A DNA stretch of 64,000 nt from the NCBI RefSeq assembly GCF_964275005.1, contig NC_092705.1, positions 11,285,912-11,349,911 of the forward strand. Direction: 5' to 3'. The number at the start of each line of letters is the position of its first letter. Position 1 is the first letter of the stretch. This DNA is from Diadema setosum. Its lineage: Eukaryota > Echinodermata > Echinoidea > Diadematoida > Diadematidae. The translations under genes were made by a program, and so were the position numbers. Below the pieces are notes generated by a model. It had not been told where the DNA came from, did not search any database, and saw nothing but the letters and a program-made list of their open reading frames with translations. Below are positions 43,987 to 55,789 of this stretch, in pieces.

Positions 43987-44439
43987 TTCAGCAGTTGTGA
44001 TCTTACAAATTTCATTTGTAGAGGGATAAAATTCACACCTCAAGAATCAAATTTGTTCGAATGGTTCAGATGGGTCTCAGTGTCAAGGGGGCATGCATAG
44101 GTGGGGACAAAGGACGTTGAAATGGACTCGAGAGATCTTTTCCTTGTCCATGACGTAAATAACTTATACGATTGCATTTGACATTATTTCAGGATTAAAG
44201 GGAAATAGTACGTGCTCAACATGACAGTGACAGTGGTGGTCCAGTCAAGCCCCAACGGGAGCAACATGATATGGCGGAATGACCATTATTTTCGTCTTCT
44301 CTTTAAAATGATCAGATTTTAACATTACTTGGCAGGAATCACTGACTGTTATGGGCAAGTTGAAGAAGAGGCAAGGGAGCGCATGCAGTCATGATATAGT
44401 CATGGTACGGCTGTTTAGTCATAATATATATTGTGCAAG

Positions 44440-46210
44440 TAACCAAAATGTGCCGTCACTACGTGACGGTACATTTTGGTAACTGCACATTTTGGTAATT
44501 TACCAAAATGTGCCGATAGTGCACCTATACCTGACGGGATCAACAAATACTGTTATCAAAATGTGCAGTTAAAAGTGGATTTGCCTACACATTTTGGACA
44601 ATCTGCACATTTTGGTAGCTGAACTAAAAACCCATGGATGGGCTTGAGATTTATAATACGGTCAAGGAGTTAAGGTGATATGGTCCTGCCGCAGCAGTCC
44701 AAAGACAGGCAAGACACTAAACTAGCTCACCCGAGCTGAAGGCTCGAGTAAGCTATTGCGATTGCTTTTCGTGCGGGTATGCTGTGTGACCTGCGTGCCA
44801 GGTGCGTGGGGCTGACAACTCAGTGAAGGAATTCCTCTGAAGGAATGGCAGAAGTACCACAGAATGGCCGCATACGGGGACTACAAAATACGTGCGTGGG
44901 AATTGCCTGCGAGGTGCTGCTGCCAAGGGCCTCCTACTGGCGTTCTGCGTGTACCTCTGCGGGCAATTCCCACGACTCACCCGGAAAAAGTTTCGGTCAT
45001 GCTGTAAACTTAGCTGCGGGTAAATCGGACTTTCGTGCGCACCTCCGGGCAAATACAGGTGAGATACGCGCTATAGGTACTGTCAGGTGCGGACCAACTG
45101 CGGAGAGCTCCGGGTAGTAAATTTGCTTCCCCGCCAAGTCAAACTTCCCCAGATACGGCATGACAAGGCCTTGCACGAGCATGTACAAAAGAATGTTCCG
45201 AGTGAGTTGCGGGGATACACGCAGAACGCCAGTAGGAGACCCTTACCAGCAGCACCTTGTAGACAACTCCAACGCAGGTACTTCGCAGTACCCGTAAGTC
45301 GCTCGTAACAGAAAACGGATCGGTTTGAAAGTTCTCACGCAGGTCAAACGGAATACACGCAAGTAGAAGGTGTGAAGCACTCGTCTTGCAAATAAGACAC
45401 AAGTGCGAAACTCGTAAACATTCTTGTCCGCCCGCAGAAAATTTTCCTGCGTGCTGAAAAAAAAAAAATCCTTAGTGGTTATACTCGCAACAAGCCCGCG
45501 TAGCTTGCCCGGACAAGCCTTGCGTGCGACTTACGAAGAACAATTTTTACTACCCAGAGGTCCCTGCAGATGACCTGCATGTAACAGTACCTAGCACGTA
45601 TCTCACCCGTAGTCGCCCGGAGGTGCGCACGCAAATCCTTTTCACCCGTAACCATGTTAAGGCCTTGTGCTTATTATGTGTCTTACTTGCTGGATGCGTG
45701 CTACTGCTACTTATGTTCTTCTTGCCGGTATTCTGTGTGACTTGCGTGCCAGGCGCGTGGGGGCTGACAACTCAGAAATTCATCTGAAGGAATGGCAGAA
45801 GTCCAACAGAAATGACAGAATGTCATTATCTTGGCCGCGCTGACCGCATACGGGGACTGCGAAGTACCTGCGTGGGAGTTGCCTGCGAGATGCTGCTCAA
45901 AATTTGGCTGCGATAAATCGGACTTGCGTGCGCAGCTCCGGGCAACTACGGGCGAGATGATTTTCCTGCGTGCTGGGAAAACCTTACTCGCAACAAGCCC
46001 GCGTAGCTTGCCCGGAAAGGTGTGACACGGCCTTCAGGCTGCCGAAGTCATTCGGTGGGGACAAAAACCAACTGCACTTACAATTTGTTTTTGTGATGAT
46101 TGTGGAGGAGCAGAAAGTTACCAAAATGTGCCGTCAATGTCCTGCACATTTTGGTAAATTTACCAAAATGTGCAGTTACCAAAATGTGCAATTTACCAAT
46201 AATGTGTCGT
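44440..46210. repeat. GC-rich repeat island bracketed by ACCAAAATGTGC motif clusters
   Basis: The left (44440-44625) and right (46118-46205) edges contain ACCAAAATGTGC and its complement GCACATTTTGGT many times. Between them about 1.4 kb is GC- and CpG-rich. It contains direct repeats (GACCGCATACGGGGACT, GTGCCAGGCGCGTGGG-like, CAACAAGCCCGCGTAGCTTG twice) and inverted ones (GAACGCCAGTAGGAG against CTCCTACTGGCGTTC). Open frames shift constantly and share no family. It resembles a foldback or composite transposon. Confidence 0.6.
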
Positions 46211-46386
46211 AACAGGGGGCAAGACCAAATTTGATGAGTGAATAATTTCACATTTCATTTTACATCCAAATCTAATTGTATTATTAATTTGGAAATAAAT
46301 TGGTATTAGTCATAGACATGGTTGTTCATGATCGCAACTGTACTAACTTTTATTATGAAATGTAGGGGCCGCGTAAAAAGGGGGCT

Positions 46387-46390
46387 GCAG

Positions 46391-46421
<31 letters not shown>

Positions 46422-46427
46422 ACACTT
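46387..46427. repeat. Poly-C followed by (CA)n
   Basis: About 18 C then roughly ten CA/AC units. Several similar G or C runs of 9-20 bases occur in the window (4790, 9750, 16840, 28585, 34670, 34740, 52180, 56870). Confidence 0.85.
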
Positions 46428-47646
46428 TTTTGGCTCTTAATAAAGAATGGAACAAAATTCAGACATAGAAGGCATCTTTCAACCCGTGACTCCATCTTAC
46501 TTTTAAAAAAAGTAGATGAGGAATTTGCCCTCAACTAATCGCCTGGATGTGACAGAGCTTACAACAGTCCCAATACAGAGAGTTCAGAGTTTGATTGGTT
46601 CTTATATCATAGACGTTGATCAATTGAAATCTATACATGTATATTGTTTTTTTTTTTATTTTTTTTATTCCCTTCCCCCTTTTGGAGAAAAGAAAATATT
46701 GGCATGATTGAAATAAAGCTTTATAGAATTTGGGATTAATACGGTTGAGAACCTGCGCTTTTAAAGAGTGTAAACATGCATCTACTTATTTGCTCATGAG
46801 AGCATATAAAGGCTAAATATTCATTTTGATGTACATGGAAGATTCGAAAGTATGAATGGCTTAAAAGTTTCACTGTATAATGTTTTCTTATTTAATGTGA
46901 ATTTTGCAGTATTTATATCGAGGCGGGAGAGGTTATAAAGGAGAATCAATTTAAGTTGAAGTACATTGATACTTTGATTAAGCTCAAATTTATATAGGAT
47001 GAGTGATCGTGGAGACAGTGACTGATAAAAACAGTATTGTGAAAACAACGACTAAAGTAGAATGATTTTTTTTTTGCATTATATGTTTTGTACACTTACA
47101 TTCTTTGTTGAAAATGAAAATAAATGAAAGTGCAATGAAGTAAAGAACGCTACACAGAGACGGTGATATAGAAAGTAAGTAAGTGGATATCTATAATCAA
47201 TAACACGTTTTCTTTTTGTAAAGTTTTGTAGTAAAGAATATAATCTGCTGCAAACGTGACAGTAACGTTGTCCGCATTCACCTTGCCCAACATAGTTCTC
47301 GCTGATTATTTCACTGTATATTTTAGTAGCCACACAGTTTGGCACAGTATGATAGAACTTGGTGATTTTGCCTTTTTTAATGACTGAATGGTTGTTGTTA
47401 TTCTGCAACCAAAGCACAATAATAACAACAATTAACAACAAAAATGCCAATGGTAGGCCTCTTTCGTTTTCTCTACAAACTGTATCTCAGAAGTATGGTG
47501 CAGTTCGTGTCGAAATGTATTGGGGGGGGGGAGGGGTGGAATGATAGGAAGTGATTAAAAAAGATTATAAGTCAATATTGATATTCTAGATTATGAACGA
47601 AAATATCGTTATTTTCTTCAGTCGTATACTTGCAATTATCATTACA

Positions 47647-47874
47647 CTATTTATTTTTTCTTCTTTTCTGTGAGCGGAGATTTGTTTTCAGACGTGGACA
47701 TCGTTGATAATGGTCTCGCGCCCCCTTTTGTGCACTTGTTGCATAACAACAATGGTATGATAAGGTCTCATCAGGCCTGGCGGCTGCTCCCTCCAGCTCT
47801 CCCTCTATGCGCTGCCACAGCACCGTGAAAAACATAACGATCGTCATAGAGCTAGGAGAGACAATACACGCCAT
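47647..47874 (-). CDS. Uncertain 75-residue ORF facing away from the 48.18-kb exon
   Basis: Starts MACIVSPSSMTIVMFF, has a short hydrophobic N-terminal stretch, an acidic middle (RIEGELEGAAARPDE) and a basic tail (SQKRRKNK). It lies about 300 bp from the plus-strand start at 48182 in a locally GC-richer zone, so it may simply be promoter DNA. No family is recognised. Confidence 0.2.
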   Translation of the reverse strand: MACIVSPSSMTIVMFFTVLWQRIEGELEGAAARPDETLSYHCCYATSAQKGARDHYQRCPRLKTNLRSQKRRKNK

Positions 47875-48181
47875 ATCGAGTGGTTACGATTCCTATGCAT
47901 CAGCTGCAGGCACACGGCGTATCAGTGAATGGTGTCAGAAGCTTTTGGCAGCCGACTGGTGGTATGGGAGGTGGTTGGTGTAATGCTCTCAGTTTACGTC
48001 GTAACCAGTAATTTGACACCACACACGCAAATACACACGGAAGCTTTCTGCCCTTGGAACTAGGATTTAGCCCACTTCGATAATGTTGCTCAGGTGATTG
48101 ACGGGCCGGTTAACTGAAGACTAAGTTTACTCCAAATCGAAACATCATTCACTGAAAGATCATCCGGAACTTAAAACAAAT

Positions 48182-48217
48182 ATGTCGAACTTGCTGAGAG
48201 CGGCAACTGATTTCGTG
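48182..48217 (+). CDS. Candidate first coding exon of a plus-strand gene running downstream
   Basis: ATG in the context ACAAATATGTCG opens MSNLLRAATDFV, followed immediately by a strong donor, GTG|gtaagttcc (phase 0). The 300 bp upstream are comparatively GC-rich, as expected for a 5' UTR or promoter. I could not find its second exon in the window, so the first intron may exceed 15 kb or the next exon may be too small to see. Protein identity is unknown. Confidence 0.45.
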
Positions 48218-49698
48218 GTAAGTTCCCCTAAATAATTACTTGGGTCTACTATAATTCAGTAATTGTCATCAAACATTCCCCCGAAGCGTTGCCTTTATGT
48301 GTAAAATATTCACGAAAATGTGATGAGAGCTACATTCATTGTAACCTAGGTGTGCTGTTCGTGTTAATGTTTACATTCATTTGGTATGGCTTTCATTATT
48401 TAGTCTTTTGAGGAGGATCATTGGTTAGACTCGTCTTAATTTCTGGCTTAGCAAAATGAATGACAACATTTGGAAGAGATGACCACAAGATTTGGCAACG
48501 AAGGATAGAATCTACTGCACGTCTGCAGAACATATATAGCACTGATTAGCAGAACATTTCAAAGCCATTCAAAGATGCATAGAAATTAAATCTGTTGTAG
48601 GCCTAGATCACCTTCGCCTTTGTTGCTATAGGAAACACATGCCAAGAGAATTAGGCAGAAGAGATTGTGTTTTCCACATTCATGATAGCTTCTCTTCTTC
48701 TTTTCCTTCCAGGTTAGTGACCACAATTCACCCAGTTGATTATTCTGTCACTGAAGTAGAGAGGTCGGCAGTGCACTTTGCCAAAATTTTCGATAACTTT
48801 GATGATAGCTGATAATTGCAAATAAAGGACTCAATTTCGATAAACTTAGTTGCATGTCCTCATCAATGATCAAGAAGAGTAGTGTCCTTTCATAGATTGT
48901 GCCACCATTTTCATCTTTAATACTGATGAAGTTCAGTTCAAGTTGATTTCAAAGTAGGCCTAACATTCATTTCCTTCAATATCAAATCATCACAATGAAA
49001 ATTTGAATTTAGCGACATTTGAGTCAGGCCTGTAGATACTAATTAGATACTAGATTTAGTTTGAAGGCAAAAGAAATTAGTTCATGTTGAATTTGTATAG
49101 GGTGATTTTCCATTAATTTTCCATGGTGAAGTGCCTGCAGAATCTTGGAGCTAATTATGTAATGAACCAGCCACTGGAAATTTAATGTGATACATGTAGG
49201 TCTTCTGAATGTATGCATGTTTGCTATGGTGATGGATCTAGATCTGGCATTTTACATCAGGTTCGTGTCACTGCGTTCACTACCCGTTATTTTGTGAGTA
49301 CATTAAGTTTGCATGGAGAATCCCTTGCTCCCTAGACTTTTTACTTAGCAAAAAGACACCAAGAGGAAAAAAGAACTTAATCATTCTGAGTTTTTATCAA
49401 CTTTGTTGATGTGTATCAGTCCTTTTTTAAAAAATTAAATCATTTTTAATAGTACGCTGCAATCATGAATATTTCAGATGAATAAATTTGTATATAATAC
49501 AATGTAGCTACTCTACACAAAGGTTTAGCCAATTCTTAATGTAGCAAGTTGTTACTATCAAGAAATTTTGGTTACTGTCCCTTTAGTTTTGATACTTTCC
49601 TAAACAACGCCACAGGCTTATTAATTCCAGAATTGATTACTGTTAAGACATTTTTCACTGTACTACACTCTACTTACAACTTTTTAACTGGGTGTACT

Positions 49699-49945
49699 AC
49701 TTCTAAGGGGGTGTTGCAAGAAAGTTGCAATTAATTGCAACTCCCCAAAATCTATTGCAAATCCTGAAATCCATTGCAAATTTGCAATCAATTGCAAGTT
49801 GCAATCAATTCTGTTGCAAGAAAGATGCAATTGATTGCAAATCGATTGCATCTCTGCAATCAATTGCTAATCAATTGCAACTTTGCAATAGATTCAGGGG
49901 TAGTTGCAAATTTTGCAATCGATTTGCAATAGATTACAAATGTCA
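49699..49945 (+). mobile_element. TTGCAA-rich element, copy 1
   Basis: Starts TAAGGGGGTGTTGCAAGAAA and continues with many TTGCAATTGATTGCAA-type words, which are self-complementary. A second copy in inverted orientation ends at about 58470. The shared GGGGGTGTTGCAAGAAAGT end indicates a real element, not just simple sequence. Confidence 0.65.
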
Positions 49946-50119
49946 TAATTGCGCCTGCTTATAATAGATGCTGGGGGACAAATCTCCAAACTTGATCATT
50001 TCTTTTAAGAAAAAAGAAGAAAATATTCCGTGTAAATGACATTTTTATGTAATGTATGACTGTGTAAGATACTTTTTTTTTTAACATACACAAAGTGTAT
50101 AAGGGGTTACTCAGTATAC

Positions 50120-51690
50120 TAGTATATGAATCAGCATGTGGTCGGTCGGGCAGTCCGTTGCAAATCTTGCGTCACGAACTCCATCTACAGTTTTGAAGCA
50201 ATTTTGATGAAACTTGGGTTACATGATGACATCGAAGTGAAAATGTGCAAGACGTTTTTTTTTGTCTTTATCGGAGAAAGCGTTGCTATGGTAACCACAA
50301 TTTCCCAAAAAAAACTTGTGGAGTAAACTACTGCCACAGTATTTGAGTAATTCATTTCAAATTTTATGTGTATAATGATCTTTAGGTGTAGTTATGTAAG
50401 AAACACTTTGTGCTTGTACCCGACAAGGCGTTGCCATGGTAACGGCATATTTTCTTGAAAATCTTGTGGAGTGAACTCCTTCCACAATTTTGAGGCACTT
50501 GAACTCAAATTTGGGGTACATAATGACATTGAGGTGTAGATGTGCAAGACACGTTTTTTGTGTTTGTCGGAGAAAGCGTTGCCATGGTAACCACAAATTT
50601 CCCAAAACGTTCTGGAGTGAACTACTTCCACAGTATTTAAGCAATTTGTTTCAAATTTGGTATGTACAATGATCTATAAGTGTAGTTATGCAGGACACAC
50701 TTTGTGTTTGTACCTGACTGGGCGTTGCGTTGAGAAAGCGTTGTCATGGTAACCACAAATTTCCAAAAACGTTGTGGAGTGAACTACTTTCACAGTATTT
50801 AAGCAATTTGTTTCAAATTTGGTATGTATAATGATCTATAAGTGTAGTTATGCAGGACACACTTTGTGTTTGTACCTGACTGGGCGTTGCCATGGTAACG
50901 GCAATTTTTTCTTTGAAAATCATGTGGGGTGAAACTATTTCGAGTTTTAAGGCAATGGAACTCAAATTTGGTGTACATGATGTCATTGAGGTGTAGACGT
51001 GTAAGACATGTCTTTTGTGTTTGTCAGAGAAAGCGTTGCCATGGTAACCGCAATTTTCCAAAAACCTTGTGAACTACTTTCATAGTATTTAAGCAATTCG
51101 TTTCAAATTTGGTATGTATAATGATCTATAGGGGCAATTATGCAAGACACACCTAATTGTGTTTGTACCCGACAAGGCGTTGCCATGGTAACGGCATATT
51201 TTCTTGAAAATCTTAAGATTTGAACTTCTTTCAATATTTTGAAGCAACTGAACTCAAATTTGGTGTACATAATGACATTGAGGTGTAGATATGCAACACA
51301 TGTTTTTGTGTGTCTGTCGGGGAAAGCGTTGCCATGGTAACTACCCAAAACATTGCTGAAAGAACTATTAGTTTATTTATTTCAAATTCAGTATGTAGGG
51401 TGTGAAATGATCCAAAGGTGTAGTAATATGCAAGACACTCTTTGTGTTTGTATGTGACGTGTTGCCATGGTTACTGCATATTTTCTTCAAATCTTTTTCA
51501 GTGAACTACTTCCACAATTGTGAAGTACCTGTAGTCAAATTCACCAGGTACTCACGAGGTACTACACATATGTATACACACACACAGACAGACACACACA
51601 CAAACACACATAGCAAGGTCAGTGCAAATTTGTGATGGACACATTTAACAAGAGTATAGTTGAAATTCTGTTGTCATGGAAACAGTGCAT
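50120..51690. repeat. Tandem array of about 148-bp units carrying X-box-like palindromes
   Basis: GTTGCCATGGTAAC or close variants occur at 50282, 50430, 50578, 50740, 50886, 51035, 51179, 51328, 51461 and 51670. Spacings are mostly 142-149 bp. Two unit types alternate: one continues ACCACAAATTTCC, the other ACGGCATATTTTC, so the higher-order unit is near 296 bp. Other shared words are CAAATTTGGTATGTA and TTTGTGTTTGTAC. Noncoding; the open frames here are repeat artefacts. Confidence 0.85.
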
Positions 51691-51969
51691 TTTGACCTTA
51701 AACTCAAGTTTAAAAATGCAGATTTAAATTCACTTGCAGTTTTCAGGAAATTCAGAAGAAATTTTGGCGCATGTCAGGATGGTACTTTAAAGGTGCACTT
51801 CAAGTATTTATTAAAGCAGCTGTAAGCACTAGAATGACATTTTTTTAATGACGTAAAGTATGAATATGATGCATTACATGATATACACCATACCACACTA
51901 AAATTAACCTACTGTATATGCTCAATATTCTGCAAGGTATATATCTTCATGAATTTCCCAAGACAGCTG

Positions 51970-52035
51970 CTACATGTATCCATGAATTTGAAGACACACA
52001 AAAATATCAACTCTGACACTGACATTAGGGTCCAC
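51970..52035 (-). CDS. Possible terminal exon of the unidentified minus-strand gene
   Basis: Acceptor TGTTTGCAG then VDPNVSVRVDIFVCLQIHGYM and a stop at 51970. A second reading frame is also open through here, and the link to the exon at 52.9 kb is not in phase, so both frame and membership are uncertain. Confidence 0.25.
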   Translation of the reverse strand: MDPNVSVRVDIFVCLQIHGYM

Positions 52036-52868
52036 CTGCAAACATATATTTCTACATTCAGTACTTTGTACCCCACAATCATGAATTGAACTACTTGCAC
52101 AATTTGTCTCAGTCTTGATAAATACTTGTTAAATATATGGCGCGTACAGTATCGCAAATTAAGCTTGCTCCTCATCCAACCCCCCCCCCCCCCATTTGCC
52201 CCATATCAGATGATGCTGGGCAATTGATGACAAGACATGATGGAGACAAAAGACACACTGTCTCTCTGAACAAGACAGCATGCACTTTCACAGATATGTA
52301 GGACCCCTACATTGTACCTCTTTTCTTGTTGCTCTCATATTGAAAGAAATGTTCATATAATGACTGATAGTACAGAGAAATGTGCAAAAGAAAAGCATAC
52401 TACAAGTATGAAAAGGCAGTTAATGAGAATGCACACATTGCTGAATACAGAAGAGCCAATTACACGTGTACTTAGTATACACTCCTCATTATGAAACACT
52501 AGTTACACCTACAAAATGAGAAGGGTTGAGTAAATCAAAGTGTTACATATTATTATGATATATGTAACATTAAACTACTGGAATAATTACTAGGTTCAAT
52601 AATTCATTACTGCTGATTGTTTGTTTCTGGTATGTTGCTCCATACATAGCTCCCTATTCACTGTGTGATTGACTCCATTAAAACAGTGAACAAAGAGTAA
52701 TGTTTTCAATAATCCCTTGCTTGTGATTTTTCTATTTGTTTTTATGTTTTTTTAAATCAATAATCAGATTCATTTATATTTAAAACTGATAAATTGAATG
52801 AACATTCTCTGTAACATGCTTAATTGCAAACTGGTTGACAGTCTGCTGGAAACCCTTCAGTCAACTAC

Positions 52869-52963
52869 CTGTAGCTATCCTCATAAGCAGGATTACTTCA
52901 CATGCTCTCTTCCAAGGACATGTAGGCCTATCGCTAAATGTGTCAAAGCCTCCACATTGAAAT
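52869..52963 (-). CDS. Candidate exon, 31 residues, Cys-containing
   Basis: Acceptor GAATACAG, donor ACAG|gtagttg (phase 1). It reads FQCGGFDTFSDRPTCPWKRA then CEVILLMRIAT. Its entry phase (2) does not directly follow the 53.7-kb exon; using an alternative acceptor (GGTATAG) would fix this, or a small exon near 53.1 kb may intervene. Confidence 0.35.
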
Positions 52964-53669
52964 CTGTATTCTATACCTTATGTCTTCTCTGCAGTTCAGC
53001 ACGACTGAACACATACATAAAGTAGTGTATGACATGAACATCTTCATGATAACATCATGCACTCACATCTGAATTACACCAAGTTTCTCTTCCCATTGGA
53101 TAAACCCTATCTATCCCAGATCATACCATCAACTGAGCTCAAAATTAACCCACATCTATGGCTGAATACTCATGTGTGTGTTCCCCACTGTCATGCACTC
53201 ATGCATATCTTTTAAGCATGCATGGTCATAGAGGTACTAATACAGTACTGAGTATCAAGACAACCACGCATAAAGTTAGCTTATCTACATGTAACTTATC
53301 TGCATTTGTATACTTGTGCTGTGATCTACTCATACAAACATGTCTTTATTAAGTTTAAGGTAACCAAATGTTACAGCGAAAAATACTTCTGACATGCAGA
53401 ACTGTTAATTTTTTGCCCAAAAATGTATGCAAATGCCCTAGAAATGTGTTCAATTATGCTACAATATCACGATGTCAATTGGGAAACAACATATTAACCA
53501 AAAAAGATCCACCATTGTGTTCACTGTATACTGTACATGTAACTTTGTACAACTGATTAGTAATGTAATCTGCAAATTGGCCCACAGCAGTATCTACTGA
53601 TCTCTTGTGCTAGTGTGAAACAGATACAGCTTGTTGGAAAATATGGTTTACTACATATCTCGTAACTAC

Positions 53670-53796
53670 CTTCTAGCCTTCTAGTGGGAACTATCCCAGG
53701 ACCCATGAATGCAATACAAATAAGTGGTTCAATTGCTGAGAAATCAAATTCAGTGCCATCTTGCCACAGCACAGGTTCATCTGCCCCCAGGTGGTG
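53670..53796 (-). CDS. Candidate exon, 42 residues
   Basis: Acceptor TTGTGTAG, donor GAAG|gtagtt (phase 1). It reads HHLGADEPVLWQDGTEFDFS then AIEPLICIAFMGPGIVPTRR. It follows the 54.4-kb exon in phase 0. Composition is strongly protein-like; I do not recognise the domain. Confidence 0.42.
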
Positions 53797-54273
53797 CTAC
53801 ACAACTGTAAACAAGGTCAAGATCATCATAATTTCAACCAGTACTTATTAAAGAACTTTTTTTTTTTTTACCACCAAGAAACATGAAATGTCTCACAATA
53901 TACCTTGGCAGTTTTGAGTTCGATGATGTCCTTTAATACAACTGTTTGTTATTTTGAATGTTCCTTATTCTAAAGGTTTGATAGCCTGAAATGGAATATG
54001 GCTGAGACTTACAAGCCTTCAGAGTAACAAACCATATTTTGTGGTTTGAATAACAAAACAAGGACCAGTGAACTGTTACCTTGGAGATTATGAATACAGT
54101 AGTAGCTGTATTTACGGTGTATAATGGACCAGGGTAAGGCAAAAAATATATAGTAAAACATGTCCATAGACATGATGTTCATGGCCAGATTACTCTTGTA
54201 TATTTAAGTTATAATTGTCCTACAGCTCTCTAGAAACTCAAACTGTGGTGCTTTACAGTGTACATACATATAC

Positions 54274-54296
54274 CAGGGAGGTGAGTCACCTCCCTG
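54274..54296. promoter_or_regulatory. 23-bp palindrome centred on an AP-1-like TGAGTCA
   Basis: CAGGGAGGTGA and its exact complement TCACCTCCCTG flank a single central base, creating TGAGTCA. It lies 19 bp beyond the donor of the candidate exon at 54315 on the minus strand. Function is unknown. Confidence 0.5.
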
Positions 54297-54314
54297 CATT
54301 ATATACATACTCAC

Positions 54315-54427
54315 ATCATGGACTGAACATTTCTTCCCATGAAAAAGAACAAAACAGGGCTCTGCAATATGTTTTCTGCCAATCTCTACGTGGAGGGTTT
54401 TGGATGTTACACGTAACTTCTTGAACA
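54315..54427 (-). CDS. Candidate exon, 37 residues
   Basis: Acceptor GAACCAG and donor GAT|gtgagtat bracket 113 bp reading FKKLRVTSKTLHVEIGRKHI then AEPCFVLFHGKKCSVHD. It leaves in phase 0, which matches the next candidate exon at 53796. This is the best-looking of the series, but the family is unknown. Confidence 0.42.
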
Positions 54428-54707
54428 CTGGTTCAGTAAAAGGTTGATTATCCCATTATCAGTGCTAATACTGCAGAATAAATGACTCACACAGAATAAG
54501 TGACAGGGGCAAAATATCCAAAGGACTCTTCAATATCTTTGAAAAGCACAACATGCTATTATTGTAGCTAGCACACTTGGATGGATGTGATGCAGCCGCG
54601 ATTATTACTACCCATGCACTTGTTGCAGCTCTGAAACACTGCTTGCTTCGTGTGTCCCTTGTTTTCTAAGAGTGATGACCTCAGCCTGATGAAATGTGTT
54701 TAAAAAA

Positions 54708-54846
54708 TCACTGCCTTGTTTTGTTCACACTTTTCCTCATTGTTGACAGCGAGCTGCTCATCCTTTGCAGTGTATACCGTCTCTTGACATCAAGTTTGGC
54801 CTGTCTGCCCTCAGCTGCCATTCCCCTTGATTCACAGAAGTTATAC
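54708..54846 (-). CDS. Candidate exon of the same unidentified minus-strand gene
   Basis: An AACTAG acceptor precedes an open segment that reads MAAEGRQAKLDVKRRYTLQR and MSSSLSTMRKS before ending in a stop at 54708. A gtgtga donor inside it would join the next exon in phase, and a gtatac donor also exists. Entry phase does not match the exon at 55.7 kb, so an exon may be missing or the 3' end may differ. Confidence 0.35.
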
Positions 54847-55062
54847 CTAGTTATGATACAAGAAATATTGAAGAAATAAGAAATGGGAAATAAAAATGGA
54901 AACATTGCACTCACAAAGTCATTTTGTGGACATCCAAAAGGCGTTTTGTGTAAAGGTATGATGGTGCCAACATTTTAATTTGAAAATGAGGGAAATTTCA
55001 AACAATCAGTAATATACTGAAGAATTTGTATTACATGCAACTTCATGCGCCAAAATAATATA

Positions 55063-55248
55063 CAGTGGACTCCCATTATAACGAAGTCCTCGGGACCGGC
55101 AGTTTTCTTTCGTTATAACGAAATTTCGTTATAACCGAATGAATAAACAATAAAAATACATAGAGTTGATAATGTTGCGGCCCTAAATTTTATTTCGTTG
55201 TAACCGGAATTTCGTTATAACCGTGTTCGTTATAACGGGAGTGCACTG
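55063..55248. mobile_element. Tigger/pogo-like MITE with a TA target duplication
   Basis: CAGTGGACTCCCATTATAAC at the left is inverted as TTATAACGGGAGTGCACTG at the right, and both flanks are TA. The interior holds repeated TTTCGTTATAAC words. CAGTG..CTCCCGTTATAACGAA ends are typical of Tc1/mariner-class Tigger/pogo elements; this one is too short to encode a transposase. Confidence 0.85.
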
Positions 55249-55698
55249 TATACAATGTACCTGAATCATGAAGGCCTGAATACTACTGTCAGGATATGTA
55301 GAGCATTTTCAGTTTTCAGGGGGCTTGATAAAGAGATTTGAATGTCTAAACTCTTTATTAAACATAATATAAGCCATTGCTGTACAAAACATTCCTTTCA
55401 TTATGGGTAACTTTGTGTTATGTAAATTTCAATGCATCATTATTGCTTATAATTTTGTATGAACTGCTGCGAAGTCTTCTTTACTCATTACTATGCCATG
55501 CTGTACATTTTCTTGTTCAATAGGATGAAGTCATTGCACAAGTATCCTCAAATGAGACATCACATCAGAATTTATCCTAAAACAATAATTGGCAGATTCC
55601 AACAAATCAATATATTCACATTTCAAGCTGAGAGGTTCTACACATTTCATTCTCTCTCTTAACTGGAAATTATCGTACAATGTACAATGTTCACTTAC

Positions 55699-55789
55699 TG
55701 TCTGTGTGCACTGGCTGCAATTCTCAAGCTGGTGTGAGTCTCGGTCTTGAAGAAACATGGTTTTTCTCCTCTTTTTCTTCCTTTCCCTG
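55699..55789 (-). CDS. Candidate exon, Lys/Arg-rich then His/Cys-containing
   Basis: Acceptor TTCTATCAG (or CAGCAG three bases on), donor ACA|gtaagtga. It reads RERKKKRRKTMFLQDRDSHQ then LENCSQCTQT. A basic tract and a CxxC pair are visible. Good splice sites at both ends support an exon; the protein is unknown. Confidence 0.4.

Noticed and set aside
44753-45787. Several 60-100-codon frames in the GC-rich island
   Set aside because: Frames follow internal repeats, switch strand and share no recognisable domain.
50357-51348. Related 80-95-codon minus-strand frames (CGYHGNAFSDKHK-like)
   Set aside because: Translations of tandem array units; their similarity reflects the DNA repeat, not protein selection.
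53067-53110. Possible 44-bp minus-strand exon
   Set aside because: The donor is good, but the acceptor is poor and neither phase joins it cleanly to its neighbours.
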